Below the pieces are notes generated by a model. The model was not told where the DNA came from, made no database searches, and saw only the letters and a program-made list of their open reading frames with translations. A DNA stretch of 64,000 nt from Pseudovibrio sp. Tun.PSC04-5.I4 (GTDB lineage: Bacteria; Pseudomonadota; Alphaproteobacteria; Rhizobiales; Stappiaceae): assembly GCF_900104145.1 (NCBI RefSeq), contig NZ_FNLB01000001.1:496001-560000 (forward strand), in the 5' to 3' direction. Of this stretch, positions 36,073-44,686 are shown in pieces (positions within the stretch are counted from its first letter, which is position 1; every line of letters starts with the position of its first letter). A program made the position numbers and the translations under genes.

Positions 36073-36786
36073 TTAAGCGCAGAAGAGCTCTTCGTTGTCA
36101 CGCTCGATTGCTGGCAGCGATTTTAGGATCTCCCGCAGGTGCACTTCCATTGTTTCCTGCGCGATCTGCATATCTCCTGATGCAATAGCGCTCACAATCG
36201 CCCGGTGTTGAGCAACCAGAGCGGAAACCGGCGTCGCATCGTTAAGACTCAAAAAGCGCACCCGGTCCAATTGGATTTTCATATCAGAGACCAGACGCCA
36301 TCCCAGGGCGCAATCCACACCAGCAGCTATGGCGCTATGAAAAGCTTCATCCAGTCGCAGAAATTCCTTGTTGTCTTTCTGCTTTGACGCCAATTCCTGA
36401 CGCTCAATAATCCGATCCAACTCTGCAACAAGTGTATCCTTGTCGTCAGCAGTGGCGGCTTTGCGCACCATTGCCACTTCCAGTGCTTCGCGCATGAACT
36501 GGGCGTTTTTAACATCGCGCCGTGAAATCATAACCACGAACGTTCCGCGTTGCGGACGGATCTCAACCAGTCCAACATCCGCCAGTTTTATGAAGGCCTC
36601 GCGTACGGGTTGCCGTGAAACTCCAAGCGTCTTGGATACGTCGGCTTCAGAAATAGAACTGCCGGGCATCAACATCAACTGAATGATGCATTTCTTCATG
36701 GTGTTATAAACGCGCACGGCAATAGTTCCGTCTTCCTGTGCGGCGAATGTACTTTCCAGTTGTCCAAGCTTCGGTTTTGTACTCAT
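36073..36786 (-). CDS. GntR-family (FCD-type) regulator, probably of hexuronate genes
   Basis: A 237-residue regulator. The HTH region has PGSSISEADVSKTLGVSRQP followed by VREAFIKLADVGLVEIRPQR. The FCD domain shows REALEVAMVRKA, RLDEAFHSAIAAG and QHRAIVSAIASGD. It is divergent to uxuA, and a GGTA-C-TACC palindrome lies 9 bp before its own ATG, so it probably regulates both genes, as ExuR/UxuR do elsewhere. The inducer is probably a uronate or fructuronate (inference). Confidence 0.87.
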   Translation of the reverse strand: MSTKPKLGQLESTFAAQEDGTIAVRVYNTMKKCIIQLMLMPGSSISEADVSKTLGVSRQPVREAFIKLADVGLVEIRPQRGTFVVMISRRDVKNAQFMREALEVAMVRKAATADDKDTLVAELDRIIERQELASKQKDNKEFLRLDEAFHSAIAAGVDCALGWRLVSDMKIQLDRVRFLSLNDATPVSALVAQHRAIVSAIASGDMQIAQETMEVHLREILKSLPAIERDNEELFCA

Positions 36787-36794
36787 GTTGACAA

Positions 36795-36803
36795 GGTACT
36801 ACC
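36795..36803. promoter_or_regulatory. GntR operator candidate GGTACTACC
   Basis: A 9-bp GGTA-C-TACC palindrome within AAGGTACTACCATAC, directly upstream of the GntR start and in the uxuA leader. Related TGGTAGT and TTGGTACTA sequences occur at about 38218 and 38420 upstream of the TRAP receptor gene. Confidence 0.5.
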
Positions 36804-36894
36804 ATACTAGTTGATTAACAACCTGAGAACTTATCAATTTTTTGGGTTTCTAACATCTGATTATGCCGAGACCCACCTTGAAGAAAGAAGAGTA

Positions 36895-38124
36895 ATGAGA
36901 GCATCCTGGAGATGGTTCGGTCCCCGCGACCTCTGCACTATGGGCGACATTTTGCATGTAGATGCCAAAGGAATTGTCAGTGCATTGCACCATATTCCAG
37001 ACGGTGTTCTGGTTAGCCCAGAAGAAATTGCCAAACGCCAGAATGAGGTTCGCTTCCTACCTGATGGCACGCCGACCGGAATGGAATGGGAGATTATTGA
37101 AAGCCTGCCAATTTCTGAGGATATCAAACAACAATCAGGAAACTGGCGGGAGCATATTACCAACTACAAGCAGAGCCTTGAGAACCTAGCAGCCGCAGGC
37201 ATCAAGACGGTTTGCTACAACTTTATGCCGATTCTGGATTGGACCCGCACCGATCTGCATTACCGCTTGCCTAACGGCGCAACGTGCATGCGTTTTGATA
37301 TCCATGATTTTGCGGCCTATGACCTGCACCTTCTTAACCGCAATGGCGCAAAGCAAGACTACACCGCTGACGTGCGCGAAGAAGCTGCAAAGCGTTTTGC
37401 TGGCATGGATGACCTGATGAAGGAGAAGCTCGCGTCCAGCATCATGTGCGGCCTGCCCGGTGCCAAAAAACAGGAAATATCCCACGTTCTGGATGCTCTG
37501 GCGCTTTACAAAGATATTGACGAAGACAAGCTGCGTTCCAACTTCGTCGACTTCCTCAGTGAGATTATCCCGGTTGCTGAACGTCTTGGCATCAAAATGG
37601 GCTGTCATCCAGACGATCCACCCTTCCCGTTGCTAGGATTGCCGCGCATTTCTTCAACCGAGGCACAGTTCAAAATTCTGCTGGACGCGGTTGATAGCCC
37701 TTCAAATGGCATTTCCTTGTGCACCGGGTCTTTGGGTGTTCGCCTGGATAATGACTTGCCCGGCATGATGGACCGCCTGGGCCACAAGGTGCACTTCCTG
37801 CACATCCGCAATGTGGTGAGTGAGCAGCCACAGTCCACTGACGGAATAGTTCGGCTGGGTAATTTCTACGAATCCGAGCACCTCATAGGCAACACGGATC
37901 TGGTTGCGCTCATCGCATCTGTTCTTCGTGAGGAAAACCGTCGCCGGGATGCTGGTCAGTCAGATTGGGAGCTTCCATTCCGCCCGGATCACGGCCTTGA
38001 TATTCTCGATGATATCGGACGCGCCACCCAGCCGGGATATCCAACAATTGGCCGTATGAAGGGCCTTGCTGAGATGAATGGCATCATCGCGGCACTCAAG
38101 CACGAGCAGTTTGGCGTCCATTAA
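36895..38124 (+). CDS. uxuA: mannonate dehydratase
   Basis: A 409-residue enzyme dehydrating D-mannonate to 2-keto-3-deoxygluconate. It begins MRASWRWFGPRDLCTMGDI, the normal start of UxuA. It retains NFMPILDWTRTDL, the metal-site GCHPDDPPFPLLGLPRI region, LCTGSLGVRLDNDL and FRPDHGLDI near the C-terminus. ATG 36895 was selected by homology; the frame is open back to 36811 with no ribosome site. It works in hexuronate or aldonate catabolism, fed by the TRAP system downstream. UxuB, UxaC and KDG kinase are not in the window. Confidence 0.92.
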   Translation: MRASWRWFGPRDLCTMGDILHVDAKGIVSALHHIPDGVLVSPEEIAKRQNEVRFLPDGTPTGMEWEIIESLPISEDIKQQSGNWREHITNYKQSLENLAAAGIKTVCYNFMPILDWTRTDLHYRLPNGATCMRFDIHDFAAYDLHLLNRNGAKQDYTADVREEAAKRFAGMDDLMKEKLASSIMCGLPGAKKQEISHVLDALALYKDIDEDKLRSNFVDFLSEIIPVAERLGIKMGCHPDDPPFPLLGLPRISSTEAQFKILLDAVDSPSNGISLCTGSLGVRLDNDLPGMMDRLGHKVHFLHIRNVVSEQPQSTDGIVRLGNFYESEHLIGNTDLVALIASVLREENRRRDAGQSDWELPFRPDHGLDILDDIGRATQPGYPTIGRMKGLAEMNGIIAALKHEQFGVH

Positions 38125-38557
38125 AAATGGACCGGTGGGTTGTGGTGCCGTAGCGCATTTATGGCCTTCCACCAGCCGGGAGTGGGTTTGGGGATATTTA
38201 CTATGTCGACTAGAATGGTAGTTATAAACATAGGTGAATCTCCCAATTTCTCAGGACTAAAACCCTGCTAGATATATTAACGAAATACCACTGTACTCTC
38301 AAAGTAATCTTGCGTTTAAAATGGGAAATAACAGCCAAGTTTGATTGCTGCTGAGTATTAATAGCATGTAAGGACAGCAACATTTACGCCCTTACATATA
38401 ACTACTTAATCGACGGGCATTGGTACTATTTGGATATCCGAAACACTTCTTTGTATATCTGTAATAGTTACAATATTTTCTGAGAAAACCACGTTTAACG
38501 GTCTTGTCATCTTGCTAAATCACACAGCAAGATCATAGAAAAACGTTGGGAGCTTCT
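38125..38557. other. control region before the uxu-linked TRAP genes
   Basis: A 433-bp AT-rich gap with no gene. TGGTAGT near 38218 and TTGGTACTA near 38420 resemble halves of the operator at 36795-36803, so a separate, co-regulated promoter for the TRAP operon is likely. Confidence 0.4.
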
Positions 38558-39538
38558 ATGTTTTCTGTCAAATCTCTACTCATGTCAGCCGCTGTTGGCC
38601 TTACCGCTATCGGACTTGCAGCAGGCAGCGCTAGCGCAGCTGATGTGACGCTGAAGCTTGGTCACCTGGCAAACGAAGCCAACCTCTGGCACAAAACTTC
38701 CATCAAATTTGCTGAAGAAGTTGCAGCACGCACCGATGGTCGCATTGAAGTTCAGATCTTCCCAAATGAATCATTGGGTAAAGAAATCGATCTCATCAAT
38801 GGCATGCAGCTCGGCACCGTAGATTTTGCGATTACCGGCGAATCCTTGCAGAACTGGGCACCAAAAGCTGCTCTGCTTGCAGTTCCATACGCATACAAAT
38901 CTCTGGATCACATGACAGAGGTTGCTAACAGCGAAATTGGTAAGGCAATCGAAGCACAGATTATTGAACGTGCTCGTGTCCGTCCACTGGCAATCATGGT
39001 TCGTGGTCCACGTAACCTGACAACAAACCGTCCAATCAAATCACCTGATGATCTGAACGGCCTGAAAATGCGCGTTCCTAACGTTCCTCTGTTCGTGGAC
39101 GTATGGAAATCCTTGGGCGCACAGCCAACCCCAATGGCGTTCTCAGAAGTATTCACGTCTTTGCAGAACGGCACTATTGATGCGCAGGAAAACCCACTTG
39201 CACTCATCAAATCCGCGTCTTTTAATGAAGTTCAGAAATACGTAAACAAGACAGAGCATGTAAACAGCTGGATCTACATTGCAATGTCCGAGCTGACATA
39301 CAGCGACCTGTCTGCTGCTGACCAAGAAGCAATCGTTGCAGCCGGCAAGTTTGCTGAAAAATGGTACCGCTCCAACTTTGACGCAATGCAGAGCGAGCTG
39401 GAAGCTGAGCTTAAAGAAAAAGGCATGACCTTTGTTGAAGTAGATAAAGCCGCCTTCTCTAAGAAAGCAAAAACCGCTGTTCTTGCTAACGTTTCTGAAG
39501 AAATTCGCCCAATTGTTGAAGCTCTCTTCAGCAAATAA
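38558..39538 (+). CDS. TRAP transporter DctP-type receptor (uronate/aldonate candidate)
   Basis: A 326-residue periplasmic receptor with signal peptide MFSVKSLLMSAAVGLTAIGL and cleavage after SASA. Family hallmarks are RIEVQIFPNESLGKEIDLIN, the carboxylate-binding Arg in IMVRGPRNLTTNRPI and GLKMRVPNVPLFVDVWKSLG, and SLQNGTIDAQENPLALI. ATG 38558 follows GGGAG. Proximity to uxuA and an idonate/gulonate-type dehydrogenase points to hexuronates, D-mannonate or L-gulonate as ligand (inference). Confidence 0.88.
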   Translation: MFSVKSLLMSAAVGLTAIGLAAGSASAADVTLKLGHLANEANLWHKTSIKFAEEVAARTDGRIEVQIFPNESLGKEIDLINGMQLGTVDFAITGESLQNWAPKAALLAVPYAYKSLDHMTEVANSEIGKAIEAQIIERARVRPLAIMVRGPRNLTTNRPIKSPDDLNGLKMRVPNVPLFVDVWKSLGAQPTPMAFSEVFTSLQNGTIDAQENPLALIKSASFNEVQKYVNKTEHVNSWIYIAMSELTYSDLSAADQEAIVAAGKFAEKWYRSNFDAMQSELEAELKEKGMTFVEVDKAAFSKKAKTAVLANVSEEIRPIVEALFSK

Positions 39539-39546
39539 GCCAAACG

Positions 39547-39572
39547 GAGCGCCGACTTTACAGTCGGCGCTC
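39547..39572 (+). terminator. intercistronic hairpin after the TRAP receptor gene
   Basis: GAGCGCCGAC/GTCGGCGCTC, a 10-bp perfect stem with TTTACA loop, 8 bp after the receptor stop. It likely attenuates or protects the upstream message so that receptor exceeds permease. Confidence 0.65.
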
Positions 39573-39637
39573 TCATTGTATTCACTCACGACATCATCCG
39601 GCCTTCACCCATCCGGTCCAGTGAGAAGGATGTCACC

Positions 39638-40132
39638 ATGTTTTCCTCCACCCTTGTCAGGTTCTTTCGGATAGCGACGGGACTGGCCTTTGCAGTTTTG
39701 ATATATGCGGTTCTCGTTCAGGTTCTGGGCAGAAACGTATTCAACGACTCCCCAGTCTGGACTGAAGAACTGACCCGCTTTGCCCTGCTTTATCTGGCAG
39801 CATGTGGAGTTGGACTTTCCTTGCGAACAGGCGATCTCGTAAATGTTGACATCCTCATCAACTACTTCCCTACGAAGATCCGTCGCGCGTTTTTGATTTT
39901 TGCCTCAGTCGCCACCGCAGCTTTGTGCGCAACGCTTATGATCCCGGCATGGCGCTTTACAGCCATCGGTAAATGGCAAACATCCCCTGCCCTGAGTTGG
40001 CGTATGGACTTCATTCATGCCAGCACAATCATCTTCCTTGGATCAATCCTCCTATTTGCCCTGCTTAAAATATTTGAGGGAATCCGGGACTTTAATGGTC
40101 CCGAAGACCAAATTGGCGAGGAATCGGAATAA
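39638..40132 (+). CDS. TRAP transporter small permease (DctQ-type)
   Basis: A 164-residue protein with four membrane helices. It carries the DctQ pattern VWTEELTRFALLYLAACGVG in the second helix region and LVNVDILINYFPTK in the following loop. GAAGGATG precedes the ATG at 39638. It ends on the ATAATG overlap with the large permease gene. Confidence 0.87.
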   Translation: MFSSTLVRFFRIATGLAFAVLIYAVLVQVLGRNVFNDSPVWTEELTRFALLYLAACGVGLSLRTGDLVNVDILINYFPTKIRRAFLIFASVATAALCATLMIPAWRFTAIGKWQTSPALSWRMDFIHASTIIFLGSILLFALLKIFEGIRDFNGPEDQIGEESE

Positions 40133-41408
40133 TGGAACTTGCTATTCTTCTCGGGGTCTTCCTCATCGGCCTTGCCATTGGCATCCCAGTCGCAATAACG
40201 CTGGGGCTGTCCTCCCTCTCCTATCTCATGTTCATGGGAATCCCGCTGGTTTCCATGCCGCAGAAGATGTATGCGGGCATGGATGTCTTCACACTGCTGT
40301 GTATTCCCGGGTTTATCCTTGCCGGTAACCTGATGAACAATGGCGGCATCACCGAGCGCATTATCCGCTTTGCAAATGCTGGCGTTGGTTGGATGCGTGG
40401 CGGACTGGGCCTAACCAACATTGCCGGGTCCATGCTGTTTGGCGGCATCTCCGGAACCGCTGTCGCCGATGCGGCCTCAATTGGCGGCATGATGATCCCG
40501 GGCATGAAAAAAGCCGGGTATCCAGGTGACTTTTCTGCCGCTGTAACCGCTGCCTCTTCCACCGTTGGACCAATGATCCCCCGAGCCTGCCCATGATCAT
40601 TGTTGGGTCTCTCACCGGTATTTCCGTTGGCAAGATGTTCCTTGCGGGCGCTGTTCCCGGTGTCCTTCTGGGCATTGGTATGATGATCACCTGTTACATC
40701 ATCGCGATCAAAAAGGGCTTCCCGAAACAGAAATGGGAAGGCTTCCGCGAACTGTTCAGGTCCTTCCTCAGCGCGTCCTGGGCACTGGCCATGACAGCCC
40801 TGATCGTTGGTGGCTTGCTCTCCGGGCTGGTAACGCCAACGGAGACCGCCGTAATCGCCAGTGTCTATGCTCTGTTGGTTGGTGCCTTTGTCTACCGCAA
40901 ATTGCGGTTGCGGGATGTGCCGCGCATCGTCATTGACAGCGCCATCTCATCCGCCGCCATTCTGGCCCTTGTTGGCTTTGCAAACGTGTTTGGCTGGATC
41001 CTGGTTTCAGAACGCATTCCACAAATGATCGCGGATGCTGTGCTCGGGTTTACGACCAACAAATATGCCGTGATCCTGCTCATCAACTTGCTGCTGCTGT
41101 TTGTTGGCATGTTCATGGAAACAATCGCCGCGCTGATCATTCTGTTCGTTCCGCTGTTGCAGTTGGCGACCAGTGTTGGCGTCGAACCTTTGCACTTTGC
41201 GACATTCGCGGTTCTCAATCTGATGCTCGGACTGACAACACCACCTGTTGGTGTATGCCTGTTCGTTTGTGGTGGCATTGCCAAGTTGCCGCTCTCTAAA
41301 ATTGTTAGGGCGATCTTGCCCTTCCTATTCTCCAACCTGCTGGTTCTGCTGATGGTTAGTTATATTCCTTCCCTGGCAACCTGGTTGCCTAACTACCTGA
41401 TGCCATAA
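40132..41408 (+). pseudogene. TRAP large permease (DctM-type) with a -1 frameshift
   Basis: Two consecutive frames encode one DctM. The first ends after TAASSTVGPMIPRACP at 40596; the second resumes at 40593 with MIIVGSLTGISVGKMFLAG. Family members read VGPMIPPSLPMIIVGS at this point. The run at 40578-40582 has five C where six would restore the frame, giving a normal 425-residue protein. All other DctM motifs are intact (GGISGTAVADAASIGGMMIP, GLTTPPVGVCLFV). Either the transporter is inactivated by a single-base deletion, the C run varies, or this is a sequence error. The second half starts with an ATG inside an ATGATC context and might be translated separately, but halves are unlikely to function. 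Confidence 0.85.
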
Positions 41409-41413
41409 CAGAA

Positions 41414-41440
41414 AGAGGCAAGGCTCTCCCCCTTGCCTCT
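41414..41440 (+). terminator. hairpin after the TRAP permease
   Basis: AGAGGCAAGG pairs with CCTTGCCTCT across a 7-nt loop, just after the dctM stop and 34 bp before the dehydrogenase. No T-run follows, so it may attenuate rather than stop transcription. Confidence 0.5.
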
Positions 41441-41473
41441 CCCCTATTTACGTTTGGACGGAGCATACTCCCC

Positions 41474-42526
41474 ATGACTGACGCCAGAACAATGCTGAGT
41501 TTTTCGATTGAAACCGAGACCAAAAAAGGTGTGATCGAACAGCCAGTTCCCGTGCCGGGCCCGGGCGAAGTGCTCATCAAAATGTCAGTGGTTGGGATCT
41601 GCGGTTCAGATATTCACTATTACAGATCTGCCGCTTGTGGTGCCTTCCAGATCCGTGAGGCATTTACTCCCGGTCACGAAGCTTGCGGCGTTGTCGAAGC
41701 GCTTGGAGACGGTGTTACCGGGCTTGAAGTTGGCCAGCTGAGCGCCATCAACCCTTCCAGAACCTGCGGTGAGTGTAGCCATTGTTTGGACGGCGATAAT
41801 CACCTTTGCACCAACAACGGCTTTATGGGGTCCGCGTCTCGCTTCCCGCACAGCCAGGGCATGATGAAAGAGTATTTCCTCGTAAAGCAGGGCCAATGTT
41901 ACCCTGTTCCTGACGAAACGCCAGTAGAGCAACTCGCTTGTGCCGAGCCCTTCTCCGTTGCCCTTCATGCTTTACAGCGCGCCGGTAATTTGTTCGGCAA
42001 ACGCGTATTGATTGTTGGCGGCGGGACCATTGGTCAGCTTGCAGCCATCGGGGCCAAGTTGGCTGGAGCAAGCTTTGTTGCGTTGTCCGACCCGACCGAA
42101 CATGCCCGCACAGTTGCCCAGCAGGTTGGCGTGGATGTATCCGTGGATTCATTGTTGCCGCTGGATCAGAAGCTGGACACGCTCGGCCTGTTTGACGTGT
42201 GCCTTGAAGCGGCTGGTGCAGAGCCAGCCTTGGCTGACTGCATTGAGCTGCTAAAACGCAAGGGCGTTATTGTTCAAATCGGGACTTTGCCGATCATGCA
42301 AGGCCGCGCAAACTTCAACGCTATCATGGCGAAGGAACTGGATTACCGCGGCTCATTCAGGTTCCATCAGGAATTCCGCCATGCGGTTGAATTGATTGTG
42401 AGCGGCAAGGTTGACCTGTCCCCGATCTTGTCCGGGTCCTACCCCCTGTCTCAAGCATCAAAAGCCTTTGACAGAGCCGTAGAAGGCGGCACAGCAACCA
42501 AATTGACGGTGCTGGCAGAACGATAA
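41474..42526 (+). CDS. zinc-dependent L-idonate/L-gulonate 5-dehydrogenase-like enzyme
   Basis: A 350-residue medium-chain dehydrogenase. Catalytic zinc ligands are in GICGSDIHYY (Cys) and FTPGHEACGVVEALGDG (His-Glu). The structural zinc cluster is SRTCGECSHCLDGDNHLC with four Cys. The NAD-binding VLIVGGGTIGQLAAIGAKLA is near residue 177. It resembles IdnD and also RspB/LgoD-type enzymes that oxidise L-gulonate or L-galactonate at C5. With uxuA and a TRAP importer, an aldonate-to-KDG route is likely, though the missing UxuB-type reductase is not in the window. ATG 41474 follows GGACGGAG. Confidence 0.85.
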   Translation: MTDARTMLSFSIETETKKGVIEQPVPVPGPGEVLIKMSVVGICGSDIHYYRSAACGAFQIREAFTPGHEACGVVEALGDGVTGLEVGQLSAINPSRTCGECSHCLDGDNHLCTNNGFMGSASRFPHSQGMMKEYFLVKQGQCYPVPDETPVEQLACAEPFSVALHALQRAGNLFGKRVLIVGGGTIGQLAAIGAKLAGASFVALSDPTEHARTVAQQVGVDVSVDSLLPLDQKLDTLGLFDVCLEAAGAEPALADCIELLKRKGVIVQIGTLPIMQGRANFNAIMAKELDYRGSFRFHQEFRHAVELIVSGKVDLSPILSGSYPLSQASKAFDRAVEGGTATKLTVLAER

Positions 42527-42921
42527 GTTTCTGGGTGATGTGAGCAATGACGGCGAGCCAACTAACGCATGAGTGAAGCTTATGGAAAGGTAAAAGGGTG
42601 GTGATTGAGAAGAACGGTCTCACCCTCGTGATAAAGTATATCAAACCCATCCTTGAGGTATTCAAAGAACTGACCTGCCGTCAGGCAGCTCAAGATTCAA
42701 CAGGCACCCCGGAGCGTTTCGTCGGCATGCAATTACAGCGGCGCTCACCGGATTCATCGACTGCAATTCCACCCGCCTTCGCCATACCTTCCAGCGTTTT
42801 CTCCAAAACTGCGGTTTCAAACGGACCAGGCAAAAATGTTGTTGATTGTCACATTGCTATGGGCAGCCTGCCGCGCCAAACCTAACTAGTTTATTTCCCA
42901 ATCACTCAATTTGAGATTGCT
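42527..42921. other. intergenic region with coding debris
   Basis: No intact gene. A minus-strand frame at 42580-42681 (separate entry) looks like an allantoinase fragment. Another minus-strand stretch toward 42850 reads like coding sequence (ETAVLEKTLEGMAKAGGI) but was not identified. Confidence 0.35.
42580..42681 (-). pseudogene. possible fragment of a PuuE-type allantoinase/polysaccharide deacetylase
   Basis: Thirty-three codons read TAGQFFEYLKDGFDILYHEG and then end in unrelated residues at TAA 42580. The pattern matches the QFFTYLKDSFDVLYxEG segment of PuuE-type allantoinases from memory. No flanking catalytic regions remain. Short length makes the call tentative. Confidence 0.35.
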
Positions 42922-44088
42922 TTATGGAAATGCTGCTAAGGCAACTCCGGTGCGTAATGTGCCGGTTACGGGTGATACAAGTATGCTGATGAATTTATTG
43001 ATCTCTGAGACGGATGCATTGGCAACGTAAATCACATCCTTGTCTTTAATCTCAAAGGCTTGTGTTAAGAACAGTCCGCTAGGTTCTTGGAGGTTGATCC
43101 GATACACAATCGGCACTGTCTTAAACTCGTTATGCTGCTCTTGTGGTGGTAGCAATGGCATCATTTTTTGCCGGTCTTCAAAGCGGAACAGAAATACGCC
43201 GGAGGCATCTGCTGTTCCATCGTGTAGGCCGCCTGACATTCCAATAGCTTCTGACAGGCTGACACGTGAAGCTGGAAAATTTTGCTTTTTACGTTGAACC
43301 ACAGCACCGAATACGGTGAACGACTTTGGCTGATGAGAGACGCTCACAATGTCACGAGGCTGTAACCAGATGTTATTTGCAGTTTGCTCGGCAAGGTCGT
43401 CTAGGCCAAATCTAAATTTGCTTTTGTCTCGAACGACAGTGATCTTAGTCTCATAATCTGGGTGTCGCGTGCCTCCAGCTTCTGAAATCACTTCCACAAG
43501 GCTTAAGCCATCCTCGTGGACACGATACTGCCCTGACCTTGCAACATCTCCGATAACAACAACCTGATGAGATCCATTTGCCTGCAGGTTTACAACAACT
43601 TGCGGGTCGACCGCTTTGCCTTTAAGTCCCGCCATGATTTGTTTTCGGACTTGTGAGATCGTCTTATTCTCAACATCAAGTTCACCCACGTAGGGAACAA
43701 AGATCTGGCCTTCATCATCGACAACCAAGGCTAACTCGGTTCGTTTCTGGCCTTGGGTTGAAAAAAGTCCGTCCGTAATGGATTCCCAAATGCCGACAGA
43801 GAGTTGGTCTCCTACTCCAACTCGGATCGCACTTCGCTTTCCTTTGGCGACGCGAAACTCTTTGGGAGGGAGATTGTCAGCATATTTGGAAAGGTGTTGA
43901 ACTGTCGGGACATCCACGTCCAGCATCACGTAATCGAGGACACGTTTGTCCTGCTGTGACATTGCTGTCTCAACTTGATAAGCACTTGGGCCATATCCGG
44001 GAACCTCCGAGCAACCAACCAAAGTCAGAAGTGCGATGGCCGCCACAAAAGACCCAAATCGGCATGATGTATGCGAGCGTTTTTTCAC
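42922..44088 (-). CDS. Wza-like polysaccharide export lipoprotein
   Basis: A 388-residue outer-membrane export protein. The lipoprotein signal ends LLTLVGC with Cys26 as the lipidated residue. The Poly_export domain begins about residue 85 (IRVGVGDQLSVGIWE) and SLBB-type repeats follow (VVVIGDVARSGQYRVHEDGL then LVEVISEAGGTRHP; and FTVFGAVVQRKKQNFPASRV). The C-terminus carries a hydrophobic amphipathic stretch like the helix that lines the Wza pore. No other capsule or exopolysaccharide gene is nearby, so it is an orphan here. Start ATG 44088 has no strong ribosome site. Confidence 0.85.
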   Translation of the reverse strand: MKKRSHTSCRFGSFVAAIALLTLVGCSEVPGYGPSAYQVETAMSQQDKRVLDYVMLDVDVPTVQHLSKYADNLPPKEFRVAKGKRSAIRVGVGDQLSVGIWESITDGLFSTQGQKRTELALVVDDEGQIFVPYVGELDVENKTISQVRKQIMAGLKGKAVDPQVVVNLQANGSHQVVVIGDVARSGQYRVHEDGLSLVEVISEAGGTRHPDYETKITVVRDKSKFRFGLDDLAEQTANNIWLQPRDIVSVSHQPKSFTVFGAVVQRKKQNFPASRVSLSEAIGMSGGLHDGTADASGVFLFRFEDRQKMMPLLPPQEQHNEFKTVPIVYRINLQEPSGLFLTQAFEIKDKDVIYVANASVSEINKFISILVSPVTGTLRTGVALAAFP

Positions 44089-44292
44089 AAATGAATCCTG
44101 CAGTATTCGCGGGATTCGGAGTAGCTATTGTATTTGAGTGTTGCGCAAATCGCGCAGCTCTATTTCGGGAGTAGTTAGTGCTACAGGTGAGCTTGCTTCG
44201 ACAGATATAAGGTAACCTGAATCTCGTTTTTCGTGTTCAAATGAGGGCAATGCCTGCGTTGGACTGCAGGCATTGCGGGGTAACTCCTGTCC

Positions 44293-44676
44293 TTATTTAG
44301 GGCAGGCGATCATTTCGATTTCTACAAGTGCGTCTTTTGGCAAGCGTGCAACTTCAACACAGGAACGAGCTGGGAATGGTGCATTGTTGTCTTCAAAGAA
44401 TTTGCCGTAAACTTCGTTCACACGGCCAAAATCATTCAAATCTTTCACGAAAACGGTTGTTTTCATGATGTTAGCAGCCGCAAGACCAGCAGCTTCTACA
44501 ATCGCCAAACCGTTCTTCAAGGACTGAAGGGTCTGGTCAGCTACGTCCGCTGGCATTTCACCTGTTTCCGGATTGATTGGCAGCTGGCCTGATGTGATGA
44601 TCATGGAACCAAGGTTTACGCCCTGTACATATGGACCAATCGCTGCAGGAGCTTTGGAGGTATCAATCGCAGTCAT
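44293..44676 (-). CDS. ridA: RidA-family enamine/imine deaminase
   Basis: A 127-residue YjgF/YER057c/UK114-family protein. It hydrolyses 2-aminoacrylate and related enamines to keto acids and ammonia. The N-terminal APAAIGPYVQGVNLGSMIIT has Tyr of the active site. The catalytic Arg is in FPARSCVEVARLPKDALVEIEMIA. ATG 44676 follows GAGGAAAG. It lies 10 bp after pdxY, at the end of the tryptophanase locus; tryptophanase releases 2-aminoacrylate, so the context is chemically sensible. Confidence 0.9.
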   Translation of the reverse strand: MTAIDTSKAPAAIGPYVQGVNLGSMIITSGQLPINPETGEMPADVADQTLQSLKNGLAIVEAAGLAAANIMKTTVFVKDLNDFGRVNEVYGKFFEDNNAPFPARSCVEVARLPKDALVEIEMIACPK

Positions 44677-44686
44677 TTTCTTTCCT

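Noticed and set aside
40572..40600. Programmed ribosomal frameshift in dctM
   Set aside because: No slippery heptamer with downstream pseudoknot was visible, and DctM proteins are normally made from one frame; a simple one-base loss or sequencing error is more economical.
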